This document shows, piece by piece, positions 1 to 7,573 of a DNA stretch of 64,000 nucleotides. A model generated the notes under the pieces. That model made no database searches and was not told the origin of the DNA. It saw only the letters and a program-made list of their open reading frames with translations. The position numbers were made by a program, and so were the translations under genes. This DNA comes from 55-13 sp964501275 (GTDB taxonomy: Bacteria > Armatimonadota > Fimbriimonadia > Fimbriimonadales > Fimbriimonadaceae). Where the stretch lies: positions 1-64,000 of the forward strand of contig CAZCSP010000001.1 of NCBI GenBank assembly GCA_964501275.1, written 5' to 3'. The number at the start of each line of letters is the position of its first letter. Within the stretch, counting starts at the first letter, position 1.

Positions 1-2
1 TG

Positions 3-1091
3 ATGGGAGAACTGGGGGAGTTGGGGGATTCCTCGATTCCTCGATTCCTCGATTCTTCGATTGGGGGTATCGACTCTTCAATCGAGGAATCGAGGAATCG
101 AGGAATCGAGGAATCTCCTTCAAAGGGTCCCGAGGGTCGGGTTAGCAGTCATCGCGTCGGCGTCGTCGATCCCGAACTGTTCGTCTTCGACGGCACGAAG
201 TCGGAAGTCCAGCCCGTCGAGAATCCGCCCAAGCTTCCTTTCTATGGGGCTAAGAAGTTTGAGAAGTTCGACATTTTTGAAGTCTACAAATACATCAACC
301 CCATCGCTCTCTTCCGGGGCCAGTGGCAGTACAAGCGCCCCGACGGTCTCACCAACCCCGAGTTCGAGGTCTGGCTCCAAGAGCAGGCCACGCCGATCTT
401 CGACCGGATGAAGCGAGAGTTGGCGAATGTGTTGAAGCCAAAGGTCAAATGGGGCTACTTCCCATGCGCCTCCGAAGGCAACGACCTCATCATCTACCGG
501 GAAGACGCCAAGACCGAATGGCTGAGATTCACCTTCCCGAGGCAACGGGATGGCAGGCGGCAATGTTTAGCCGACTTCTTTTTAGAGTGCGGCGATTTAT
601 CGCCGCTTTCAGGCAACTTGGAGGCGTCTCGCGATAAATCGCTTCAGGAAAGCGGCGATAAATCGCCGCACTCTAAAAAAGACACCGTTGCCTTTCACAT
701 CGTCACGGTTGGCGAAGAGGTCTCCAAGTTGGAAAAGAAGCTCTTTGCCGAGGGCAAGTTTGAGGACTATCTCTATGTCCACGGGATGGGTGTGGAGACG
801 GCTGAGGCCCTTGCCGAATACTGGCACCGCCAAATCCGCATGGAGATGGGCATCGCCGACCAGGAGCCGGAGGAGATGCGCTTCCTCTTCAGCGCCAAGT
901 ACCACGGCGCCCGCTACTCCTTCGGTTACCCCGCCTGTCCCAATCTGGAGGACCAGGCCAAGCTGTTCGAGCTCCTCCAGCCGGAAGACATCGGAATCGA
1001 GCTAAGCGAGGAGTTCATGCTAATGCCCGAGCAGTCCACCAGCGCCATCGTCGTCCACCATCCTGAGTCGAAGTACTTCAACATCCGCTAA
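3..1091 (+). CDS. metH: Cobalamin-dependent methionine synthase, C-terminal activation domain (partial at left edge)
   Basis: The frame is open to the window edge, so the true start is probably outside. From about residue 75 onward the protein matches the AdoMet-binding reactivation domain of MetH, which lets flavodoxin-driven reductive methylation restore inactive cob(II)alamin. Visible blocks are FDIFEVYKYINP, WGYFPC, RQCLADFF, then RYSFGYPACP near residue 304 (the AdoMet-site signature) and a HPESKYFNIR tail. Full MetH is about 1,200 residues, so the homocysteine, folate and B12 domains should lie to the left; a stand-alone activation-domain protein is the alternative. Two palindromic repeats lie in frame inside it: one in the linker before the domain (27-115) and one at residues 192-226, right after RQCLADFF, where the family normally continues directly into the next strand. 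Confidence 0.85.
   Translation: MGELGELGDSSIPRFLDSSIGGIDSSIEESRNRGIEESPSKGPEGRVSSHRVGVVDPELFVFDGTKSEVQPVENPPKLPFYGAKKFEKFDIFEVYKYINPIALFRGQWQYKRPDGLTNPEFEVWLQEQATPIFDRMKRELANVLKPKVKWGYFPCASEGNDLIIYREDAKTEWLRFTFPRQRDGRRQCLADFFLECGDLSPLSGNLEASRDKSLQESGDKSPHSKKDTVAFHIVTVGEEVSKLEKKLFAEGKFEDYLYVHGMGVETAEALAEYWHRQIRMEMGIADQEPEEMRFLFSAKYHGARYSFGYPACPNLEDQAKLFELLQPEDIGIELSEEFMLMPEQSTSAIVVHHPESKYFNIR
27..115. repeat. Inverted repeat of 9-bp units inside metH linker
   Basis: Arms 27-62 and 80-115 are 36 nt each and pair with a single mismatch; each arm is about four tandem units of GATTCCTCG. It is read in frame as low-complexity DSSIPRFLDSSI / SIEESRNRGIEES in the linker before the activation domain. 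Related oligomer repeats occur at 21335-21450 and 60045-60085. Confidence 0.8.
579..679. repeat. Perfect 32-bp inverted repeat inserted in frame in metH
   Basis: Arms 579-610 and 648-679 are perfectly complementary over 32 nt, with a 37-nt spacer. Each arm carries its own inner palindrome GCGGCGAT/ATCGCCGC, and a third partial copy (GCGATAAATCGC) sits in the spacer at 631-642. The insert adds about 34 codons without a stop or frameshift (peptide containing ECGDLSPL and ESGDKSPHSKK). Confidence 0.9.
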
Positions 1092-1141
1092 CCCCTGGGA
1101 TCGCCGAATTCATTCGGCAAAGCCTTGTAGTAGGAGCAAGT

Positions 1142-1293
1142 TTTTGTAGTTTCGCTACAAAATCGTAGTCCAAGACCTGGAAGGTCTTGCAACGCATGGA
1201 CAAGATGTCCATGCCACTTCTTAGTTCAACTACAGTCTCCCGGAACATGACCTGGCAGGTCATGTGACGCATGGGCAAGCTGCCCATGCCACG
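1142..1293. repeat. Two tandem copies of double-hairpin repeat family A
   Basis: The intergenic stretch holds hairpin TTTTGTAG/CTACAAAA (1142-1162), then copy A1 with hairpins CAAGACC..GGTCTTG (1171-1189) and CATGGACA..TGTCCATG (1195-1213), then copy A2 with hairpins ACATGACC..GGTCATGT (1245-1265) and CATGGGCA..TGCCCATG (1270-1288). Both copies end in CCAC. Stem bases differ between copies but pairing is kept. Confidence 0.85.
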
Positions 1294-1318
1294 GCCTCAA
1301 AGGGTATGGTTTTCCTAT

Positions 1319-2140
1319 ATGCCGTTTCCCCTCTCCGCCTTCGCCGACGAAATCTCGCCCGATCTCGACGTCCAGGTCACTACCCTCAAGCGCCTCCAAG
1401 TCCCCGGCCTCGACCTCCGAAGCGTCGATGGCGTCAACGTCTTGGACCTGACCGACGCTCAGTTGGATGAAGTCGCCCAGAAGTGCGCCGACAACGACCT
1501 CCACGTCCAGGCCATCGGCTCGCCAGTCAACAAGGTTCCCTACTCCGCTGCCAACCAAGCCCTAGAACTGGCCAAACTCCATAAAGCCATCCACGCTGCC
1601 AACCGCACCGGCACCAAGCTGATCCGCATCTTCAGCCCCGAGGTGCCCAAGGTGGACTTTGACAACGCCTGGATGGCGATCGAGGCTTGGATGGCGGAGC
1701 AGATATTCGTCGCCGAGCAGGCCGGGATCACTCTGCTCCACGAGAACGACGCCACCTACTACGGCGCATTCCCCCGAGGTGCAAAAAGGCTTTTCGAGCG
1801 CTTCGGCGGCCCCACCTTCCGCGCCGCGTTCGACTTCGCCAACACCGTCCTCATCGGCTATCGCCCCCTGGAGGACTGGTTCCCCTGGATTCTGCCCCAC
1901 CTCCACACCCTCCACATCAAGGATGCGGTGGAGATCGACCGGAAGATCGTCCCGGCGGGCGAAGGCGATGGGCAGATGGTGCAGGTCTTCAAGTGGCTGA
2001 TCGAGCAGGGCTGGAGCGGCCCGCTGACCATCGAGCCCCACCTCTCCAGCGCGGGCAAATTCGGAGGATTCTCGGGCGAGCAGTTATTTGAGGAGGCCGT
2101 CAAGGCCCTCCGCAAGGTCGTCGCCGAGGCGGAAGAGTGA
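1319..2140 (+). CDS. Sugar phosphate isomerase/epimerase (xylose-isomerase-like TIM barrel)
   Basis: A protein of about 273 residues resembling the AP-endonuclease-2/xylose-isomerase TIM-barrel family, which isomerises or epimerises sugars and inositols with a bound divalent metal. Family-like blocks are the LSAFADEISPDLDVQ start, ITLLHENDATYYG (metal-ligand Glu in HEN), FDFANTV, LHIKDAV (His and Asp ligands) and LTIEPHL near the C-terminus. The ATG at 1319 is preferred over one at 1271 because the latter lies inside repeat A2 and because a TATGGT -10-like box at 1305-1310 ends 8 nt before 1319. The gene overlaps the following oxidoreductase by 4 nt (GTGA), so the two are cotranscribed; this pairing is typical of sugar or inositol catabolism. 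The substrate cannot be read from the sequence. Confidence 0.85.
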   Translation: MPFPLSAFADEISPDLDVQVTTLKRLQVPGLDLRSVDGVNVLDLTDAQLDEVAQKCADNDLHVQAIGSPVNKVPYSAANQALELAKLHKAIHAANRTGTKLIRIFSPEVPKVDFDNAWMAIEAWMAEQIFVAEQAGITLLHENDATYYGAFPRGAKRLFERFGGPTFRAAFDFANTVLIGYRPLEDWFPWILPHLHTLHIKDAVEIDRKIVPAGEGDGQMVQVFKWLIEQGWSGPLTIEPHLSSAGKFGGFSGEQLFEEAVKALRKVVAEAEE

Positions 2141-3237
2141 GGACAGTCCGGTACGGCATCGTCGGCTGTGGCGCCATCTACAAGACCCACGCCGCCGCCC
2201 TCGCCAACGTGGAAAACGCCAAGCTGGCGGCGGTCTGCGATATCCTCCATGAACGAGCCTGCCAAGCCGCCGACGCCTACCAGTGCGCCCCAGCCAAGAC
2301 CCTCGCCGAGATGTGCGACGCAGTAGATGCGGTCATCGTCTGCACCCCCAGCGGCCTCCACTCCGAAGTCGGCATCCAAGCCATCCAAGCCGGCAAGCAC
2401 GTCATCGTCGAGAAGCCGATCGACACCACTTTAGAGAAAGCCCAAGCCCTCGTCGATGCCGCCCGACATGCGGGAGTCAAGCTCTCCACCATCAGCCAAC
2501 ACCGATTCTCGAACGCGGTCCAGCAGACCCGCGAAGCCGCCCAGAATGGTGAACTGGGGCAACTCCTGGCCGGAGACGCCACCATCAAGTGGTATCGCAC
2601 CCAGGCCTACTACGACTCGGGCGACTGGCGCGGAACATGGGAGTTGGATGGTGGAGGCTGTCTCATCAACCAGAGCGTCCACATGATCGACATGATCCAG
2701 TGGATCATGGGCGGAGTGAAGTCGGTCCAGGCGCAGGTTAGAACAGCGGCTCACGATATTGCGGTGGAGGACATCGCCCAGGCCCTGGTGGAGTACCGGA
2801 ACGGCGCGATCGGGGTCATCTACGGCTCCACCAGCTTCTACCCCGGCCTCGCCGAGCGGCTGGAGGTCCACGGCCGGCACGGCACGGTGATCCTGGAGGG
2901 CGACCGCGTGAAGATGTGGAAAGCCGACCCGGTCGCCGCCGCCGAGGGCCTGTACGGTGGCGGAGTCATGATGCAACCCACCCCCAACCAGCACACCGCC
3001 GACCAAAACGAAGCCAACCTCATCCAATCCAGCGCCGAAGACCCCACCAGCAAATGGGGCGAACAGCACCGCCTCCAACTCCAAGACTTCACCCAAGCCA
3101 TCCTCGAAGATCGCGCCCCCTTCATCACCGGCGAGGCTTCCTTGGAACCCCTCAAGATCATCATGGCGATCTACCAGAGCGCGAGAGAGGGTGGTCGGAG
3201 AGTGGAGCTTAACCCAGCGGTAGACGGAACCTTGTAG
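2137..3237 (+). CDS. Gfo/Idh/MocA family NAD(P)-dependent oxidoreductase
   Basis: 366 residues with the N-terminal Rossmann motif GIVGCGAI at residues 6-13, the catalytic-lysine signature VEKPIDTT near residue 104, and a C-terminal alpha/beta domain with GGGCLINQSVHMIDMIQW (active-site His region). Family members oxidise or reduce sugars, inositols and sugar acids with NAD(P). The GTG start is fixed by a GTGA overlap with the stop of the upstream isomerase, so translation is coupled. No signal peptide is seen, so it is cytoplasmic. Specific substrate unknown; dehydrogenase plus isomerase pairs of this kind usually process a hexose or inositol derivative. Confidence 0.9.
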   Translation: MRTVRYGIVGCGAIYKTHAAALANVENAKLAAVCDILHERACQAADAYQCAPAKTLAEMCDAVDAVIVCTPSGLHSEVGIQAIQAGKHVIVEKPIDTTLEKAQALVDAARHAGVKLSTISQHRFSNAVQQTREAAQNGELGQLLAGDATIKWYRTQAYYDSGDWRGTWELDGGGCLINQSVHMIDMIQWIMGGVKSVQAQVRTAAHDIAVEDIAQALVEYRNGAIGVIYGSTSFYPGLAERLEVHGRHGTVILEGDRVKMWKADPVAAAEGLYGGGVMMQPTPNQHTADQNEANLIQSSAEDPTSKWGEQHRLQLQDFTQAILEDRAPFITGEASLEPLKIIMAIYQSAREGGRRVELNPAVDGTL

Positions 3238-3262
3238 AAGGGCATCAAGATAGTCGGTACCA

Positions 3263-3380
3263 ACCCGAAGGGTGTAGCCGTGGGCAGGGACCCGCGAGCT
3301 AACTTATAGTTGCATTGCCAATCTGTACTTACCTACAACCCGGTAGCGCAGGTCCCTGCCCACGGCTACACCCTTCGGGT
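3263..3380. repeat. Long inverted repeat, family B
   Basis: Arms 3263-3292 and 3351-3380 are perfect 30-bp complements around a 58-nt spacer. The core GTAGCCGTGGGCAGGGACC recurs at 59895-60018, and a single related arm lies at 18721-18775. Each arm starts with a mini-hairpin ACCC-GAA-GGGT; the copy at 59895 has ACGC-GAA-GCGT instead, so pairing is preserved. It sits after the stop at 3237, ahead of the sialate esterase. Confidence 0.85.
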
Positions 3381-3417
3381 CGGCGCGTTACAATGGGACG
3401 CCAAGGTCGTCATCAGG

Positions 3418-3515
3418 CTCTTTGTGCCTTGGTGTCTTGGTGGTTTAAAGGTCAAACCAAGATGCCAAAGAACCCCCGAAACCAAAAACCGAGGAACCAA
3501 AAACCTAAAACTTCC
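3418..3515. repeat. Imperfect inverted repeat with CTTGG/CCAAG oligomers
   Basis: A run of CTTGGTG/CTTGGTGG units (about 3428-3446) faces AAACCAAGATGCCAAAG (3454-3470) and further ACCAAAAACC units. It fills the space before the esterase gene. No gene is seen between 3238 and 3561; the whole 324-nt gap is repeat sequence. Confidence 0.6.
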
Positions 3516-3561
3516 CACGCCCCAACGCCCAATGCCCTCTCCCATCCGTCTGTCCTAAGAG

Positions 3562-5562
3562 ATGACCAAGCTCGCCTGCATCGTTGCGCTTACCCTTCCC
3601 TTCTGCCTCGCCTCCGCCGAACCCACGCTCCCGACCATTTTTGGCGACAACATGGTCTTGCAAGCCGGGGGAAAAGTTCCCATCTGGGGGACCGCTGATC
3701 CCTATGAGCGCATCGACGTGGATTTCGCTGGGAACCACCGCACGGTTTACGCTGGCAAAGACGGATACTGGCAGGTGGAACTGAGGAACCTCCAACCGGG
3801 CGGCCCGCACACCCTCACCGTCAAGGGCAAGACCACCAAGGAGTTCAAGAACGTCCTGGTCGGCGAGGTCTGGCTGGCGAGCGGGCAAAGCAATATGGAG
3901 TGGCAGTGGAACTACTTCGCCGCCAACAAGAAGCCCGAGGTCGGTGCGGCGGACTTTCCTGAAATTCGCCACTTCCAGGTCACGCGAAGGGCCAGCGGCG
4001 ACCCCGTAGGCGATGTGCGGGGGCAGTGGGTGGTGTGTACGCCCGAGTCCGTGAAGTCCTTCTCCCTGGTCGGGTTCCACTTTGCCCGTGCGCTCCACCT
4101 CAAGCTCCAGACTCCGGTCGGCGTCATCAACAGTTCCTGGGGAGGCACCCCCGCCGAAGCCTGGACCCGCCTCAGCGCCCTGGACACCATGCCCGAGACC
4201 AAACCGATGGCCGACCACTACCGCGCCGTCTCCGCCAACTACGGCGAGGCTCAGGCGGAGTATGAGCGCAAGCTGGCGGAGTGGAACCGAACCGCCCGCT
4301 TCGCCGACCCCGGCAACCAGGGCTTCGCGAAGGGCTACGCCAACTCCGGCTACGACGACTTCACCTGGCCCAATCTGAGACTACCGGTTGCATGGGAACA
4401 ATCGGGCAAGCGGGACTTGGACATCGACGGCGTGGTTTGGTTCAGGAAGCAGGTGCAGATTCCCGCGGATTGGGCAGGCCGAGACCTGATCCTCAATCTG
4501 GGCCAGATCGACGACACCGATCACACCTATTTCAATGGAACCGAGATCGGCGTCACCGGCCCCGACGTCCCCAACTCCTGGCAAAAGCCTCGCGTCTACA
4601 CCATTCCAGGCCGACTCGTGAAGGCGGGGACGGCGGTGATCGCGGTGAGGGTAGTGGACACGATGGGCGGAGGCGGCATTCACCAGGGACCCTTGACCCT
4701 GACGCCCGAGGGCCTATCCTCCGGCCCTATCAAGCTAGATGCCGACTGGAAGTACATCATCGAAGCCAGTCGCCCAACCCCCCGAGCCAGCAACCCGCCC
4801 CAGCAACCCTATGGACCCAATAGCGCCGTCGCCCCGAGCAATCTCTGGAACGGCATGATCCACCCCTTGGTCCCGTTTGCGATCAAAGGCGCGATCTGGT
4901 ACCAGGGCGAGTCGAACGCGGGCCGCGCCTACCAATACCGCGCCCTCTTCCCTGGCATGGTCAAAGACTGGCGCAACGCCTGGGGCCGTGGCGACTTCCC
5001 CTTCCACTTCGTCCAACTCGCCAATTTCATGGCCCGGAACAGCGAGCCGGTGGAGAGCGAATGGGCGGAGTTGCGAGAGGCCCAGTTGATGGCGCTTAAG
5101 CTCAAAAACACCGGCATGGCTGTCGCTATCGACGTGGGCGAAGCGGGCGACATTCACCCCGTGAACAAGGAAGCAGTCGGCGAGAGGCTGGCAAGGTGGG
5201 CGTTGGCCAAAGACTACGGCCAGACCGACGTCGTCGCCAGCGGCCCGCTGTATAAGTCGATGCAAATCCAAGGCGACCGAATCGCCATCGACTTCGACTA
5301 CGCCGAAACCGGCCTCGCCACCCTCTCCGGCCAACCCATCAAAGGCTTTGCCATCGCGGGAGAAGACCGAAAGTTCGTCTGGGCCCAGGCCAGGATCGTG
5401 GGAAGCCAGGTGATCGTCTGGTCCCCCCAGGTGAAGAACCCGGCCGCCGTCCGCTACGGCTGGTCCAACAACCCCGAGGTCAACCTCATCAACAAATCCG
5501 GCCTCCCCACCTCCCCCTTCCGAACCGACCAGTGGCCTGGATTGACGGTAGATAGGAGGTAG
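3562..5562 (+). CDS. Secreted sialate O-acetylesterase-like SGNH hydrolase
   Basis: 666 residues with a signal peptide (MTKLACIVALTLPFCLASA). The protein follows the sialate 9-O-acetylesterase family: an N-terminal beta domain with IFGDNMVLQ, the SGNH nucleophile block ASGQSNMEW near residue 113, NSSWGGTPAEAW (oxyanion region), an inserted carbohydrate-binding-like jelly-roll (roughly residues 270-390, VVWFRKQVQIPADW), IWYQGESNAG near 440, and a C-terminal DIHPVNK carrying the catalytic Asp/His pair. Members remove acetyl groups from sialic acids or plant xylans. A periplasmic or secreted location is inferred. The 666-residue length is normal for the family. It stands alone between repeat-filled gaps. 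Confidence 0.88.
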   Translation: MTKLACIVALTLPFCLASAEPTLPTIFGDNMVLQAGGKVPIWGTADPYERIDVDFAGNHRTVYAGKDGYWQVELRNLQPGGPHTLTVKGKTTKEFKNVLVGEVWLASGQSNMEWQWNYFAANKKPEVGAADFPEIRHFQVTRRASGDPVGDVRGQWVVCTPESVKSFSLVGFHFARALHLKLQTPVGVINSSWGGTPAEAWTRLSALDTMPETKPMADHYRAVSANYGEAQAEYERKLAEWNRTARFADPGNQGFAKGYANSGYDDFTWPNLRLPVAWEQSGKRDLDIDGVVWFRKQVQIPADWAGRDLILNLGQIDDTDHTYFNGTEIGVTGPDVPNSWQKPRVYTIPGRLVKAGTAVIAVRVVDTMGGGGIHQGPLTLTPEGLSSGPIKLDADWKYIIEASRPTPRASNPPQQPYGPNSAVAPSNLWNGMIHPLVPFAIKGAIWYQGESNAGRAYQYRALFPGMVKDWRNAWGRGDFPFHFVQLANFMARNSEPVESEWAELREAQLMALKLKNTGMAVAIDVGEAGDIHPVNKEAVGERLARWALAKDYGQTDVVASGPLYKSMQIQGDRIAIDFDYAETGLATLSGQPIKGFAIAGEDRKFVWAQARIVGSQVIVWSPQVKNPAAVRYGWSNNPEVNLINKSGLPTSPFRTDQWPGLTVDRR

Positions 5563-5567
5563 CCACT

Positions 5568-5600
5568 CCCCTTCCTCCCCAAAGGTTGGGGAGGAAGGGG
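5568..5600. terminator. GC-rich hairpin after esterase gene (family F)
   Basis: Arms 5568-5580 (CCCCTTCCTCCCC) and 5588-5600 pair perfectly over 13 bp, 5 nt after the stop codon, without a clear T-run. The same 13-bp arms recur at 15702-15734, and a diverged copy lies at 52757-52801, so it is a dispersed repeat reused as a terminator-like element. Confidence 0.6.
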
Positions 5601-5735
5601 CTGGGGGATGGAGGGGTTTAAACTGGTAGTTGGAAGCAGCTTGTAGGCGGCGATACATAGTCGAAGACCACCGATCCTAGGCAGAAGATCGGGAGGGACG
5701 AAGGTTTGCCCAAACTTGTACCAACCGATAAGTGT

Positions 5736-5802
5736 TTGTAGCAACTACAAGCAAACCCTGACCTGGCAGGTCAGGGGACACATGGGCAGGCTGCCCATGC
5801 CA
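5736..5802. repeat. Family A double-hairpin repeat, copy A3
   Basis: Hairpin TTGTAG-CAA-CTACAA (5736-5750), then CCCTGACC..GGTCAGGG (5756-5776) and CATGGGCA..TGCCCATG (5781-5799), ending CCAC. Same order as in copies A1 and A2. It lies just past the stop of the leftward gene ending at 5807. Confidence 0.85.
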
Positions 5803-5806
5803 CGCC

Positions 5807-6826
5807 TCACCGGGAAGACTTTACTTTCCCATCTGGCCCCCACATACCCCGACGCGCCTCCTTGGCCCTCCTCTCGATATCTCTCCAGAGCTGATTGACA
5901 TCCTGAGCCTTGGGGTCGATCCGGGCAAGTCCTAATCCCAGCATATCCAAGGCGTAGTCGTTGTAGTACGAAGCAAACATACCGTCTGCCGTATCTGGGC
6001 TATACGACGTATAGCTGACTCTACAAACGGCTGTTCCATCGCGATCAAGCGAGAACACACTCAAGTCCATATAGGAGGCGGTAAAGTCGATCATCCCATT
6101 CCAGTCATCGTGCTCCAGGGTTCCACATAGGCTGTTCGCGTACTTCATGCTTGAGGCATATGCTGGCGAGCCTTTGATCGGCGGAACCAAGTCCTTCACT
6201 CTGACGCGCAACGGCGGAGTGGTATTGAAATTCACAGAGGTCTGGTACCAAGCGCGTTGGACAACAAATTCAGTAGGAGAGAGAACCTTGACAATGCCGC
6301 CATGGGTGGTCTCGCCCGGTTTGGGCGGAGCCATCGTTTTGGTCCACATACCCAAGGCTTGCTTTTGCGCCTCCGCCTGAAGGAGGCTTCTTTGCTTATG
6401 TGGTTTGGTGAGGTACGCCATACCCCTACGCAATAGATCATCAGTGATTGGGAAGTCAGACGGCTCAGGTTCAGGCAATTCTCCGAAATTGTCGATGGTG
6501 CCGACATACAAGAACTCGCCTACCACAGCGCCGGTCTTGGAAACCGCGTTGACTCGGATCTTTGTTTGGATCGGATACTTGGGATCCTCTCCTGGGCCAA
6601 AGCCGTGTAAAAATCGCCGCCCCTTCTCAAAAGCCCAGGAACTCTTGGGCGGACTCTCCACTCCATCCAAAAAGACCAGCGTCTCCTTGGCCTGAACGCC
6701 ATCCAGCTTTGCCAGGAACTTCGTCGCCGTCATGACCTTCACCACTTTGCAGTCATAAGTCATACCGACCTGAGGCTCTGGGCTTTGATCCGCCAAGGCA
6801 ATCACAAGCAAAGCTAAAGCAACCAT
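5807..6826 (-). CDS. Exported protein with two staphylococcal-nuclease-like domains (tentative)
   Basis: About 339 residues from the start at 6826, opening with a signal peptide or anchor (MVALALLVIALADQ). Two similar halves follow. The first runs from MTYDCKVVKVMTATKFLAKLDG to LRRGMAYLTKP..LLQAEAQKQALGMW; the second from GGIVKVLSPTEFVVQ to ALDMLGLGLARIDP..IERRAKEARRGMW. The endings (leading Gly-X-Ala, then a helix with EA..A...G.W) match the C-terminus of SNase/TNase-fold domains. The classical nuclease Arg/Glu residues are not obvious, so an enzymatic role is doubtful. The start at 6826 has a TATCAT box ending 5 nt upstream; a longer frame reaches 6922. Function unknown. Confidence 0.6.
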   Translation of the reverse strand: MVALALLVIALADQSPEPQVGMTYDCKVVKVMTATKFLAKLDGVQAKETLVFLDGVESPPKSSWAFEKGRRFLHGFGPGEDPKYPIQTKIRVNAVSKTGAVVGEFLYVGTIDNFGELPEPEPSDFPITDDLLRRGMAYLTKPHKQRSLLQAEAQKQALGMWTKTMAPPKPGETTHGGIVKVLSPTEFVVQRAWYQTSVNFNTTPPLRVRVKDLVPPIKGSPAYASSMKYANSLCGTLEHDDWNGMIDFTASYMDLSVFSLDRDGTAVCRVSYTSYSPDTADGMFASYYNDYALDMLGLGLARIDPKAQDVNQLWRDIERRAKEARRGMWGPDGKVKSSR

Positions 6827-6940
6827 CGTTAATGATACGCGCCAAAGACGCGCCAATTTCGCCAGCGGGTAGGTGGGACACACAACCTCCTCGACCAAGT
6901 AACGAAACCCTGGGGTAAACACGAAGTTAACCCAGAGTAG

Positions 6941-7573
6941 TTACTCACTCAGATCAATCCGGAGATCCTGCAGTTTTTTCCCGCCCGAGACCTTAAAGAG
7001 GATGACGAGCTTTTCGGGAGTCCCAACCTCCGTAAGCGTATTGGCAGGGTCTCCAAAAGTGATGTCGTTGGTGAAGCCGTTGCCGGGGGCTAGCGAGGTG
7101 TAGAGGTCTTTGAACGAGCGGGAGCCATACTTCAGCACGTTGCCGTTGCTGTCGATGAACTGCATCTCCGGCGACCCACTGGTTCCCCAGTTAACCGAGC
7201 CTTTCGAAAGATTCCGAATCTCGATGGTCGCCACATATCCCGGGCCTCGGCCAAAGGGGTTGTCGCCCGGTTTGACGCTGAGAACGCGCACTCGAAACCG
7301 CTCGTTCTGAACCCACTCGCCCTTGACGCCCTCCACCGCATCGACCTGCATTCGATCTTGCATCGGCTTGAACTGAACGCTGAGCCGCCCCGCCGTCTGC
7401 GTGACCTCTGCGCCCGCCTTTTTGAGTTCGTCCACCGGCACATACCACTTACCGCCCGACTGGATCGGCCCCGCTGCCGCTTCCTTTCCGTTCACGAACA
7501 GCTTCGGTGCCGCCTGCCAAGCCAAGGCTCCCGCCGCCAACGCCGCAATCAACGCGATAGACGTCTTCTTCAT
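6941..7573 (-). CDS. Secreted protein with degenerate stalk (copper amine oxidase N-like) domain
   Basis: 210 residues from ATG 7573. Signal peptide MKKTSIALIAALAAGALAWQ, then residues 20-65 resemble half of a stalk / copper-amine-oxidase-N domain (KLFVNGKEAAAGPI..WYVPVDELKKAGAEV). The rest is a beta-rich domain of the kind seen in DUF4352-like extracellular modules (RFRVRVLSVKPGD..YVATIEIRNLSKG). The start is fixed by an ATGA overlap with the stop of the ThuA gene, so the two form an operon. It is probably cell-envelope associated; no enzymatic motif was seen. A second, full stalk-domain protein lies at 10375. Confidence 0.65.
   Translation of the reverse strand: MKKTSIALIAALAAGALAWQAAPKLFVNGKEAAAGPIQSGGKWYVPVDELKKAGAEVTQTAGRLSVQFKPMQDRMQVDAVEGVKGEWVQNERFRVRVLSVKPGDNPFGRGPGYVATIEIRNLSKGSVNWGTSGSPEMQFIDSNGNVLKYGSRSFKDLYTSLAPGNGFTNDITFGDPANTLTEVGTPEKLVILFKVSGGKKLQDLRIDLSE

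Noticed and set aside
27..115. Regularly spaced GATTCCTCG units considered as a CRISPR or tandem repeat array
   Set aside because: Units are directly adjacent with no unique spacers and form one inverted repeat; no cas genes are present.
1271..1319. Extended start of the TIM-barrel gene
   Set aside because: The upstream part lies in repeat copy A2 and the ATG at 1319 has a -10-like box at leaderless distance; the family N-terminus begins at MPFPLSAFADEIS.
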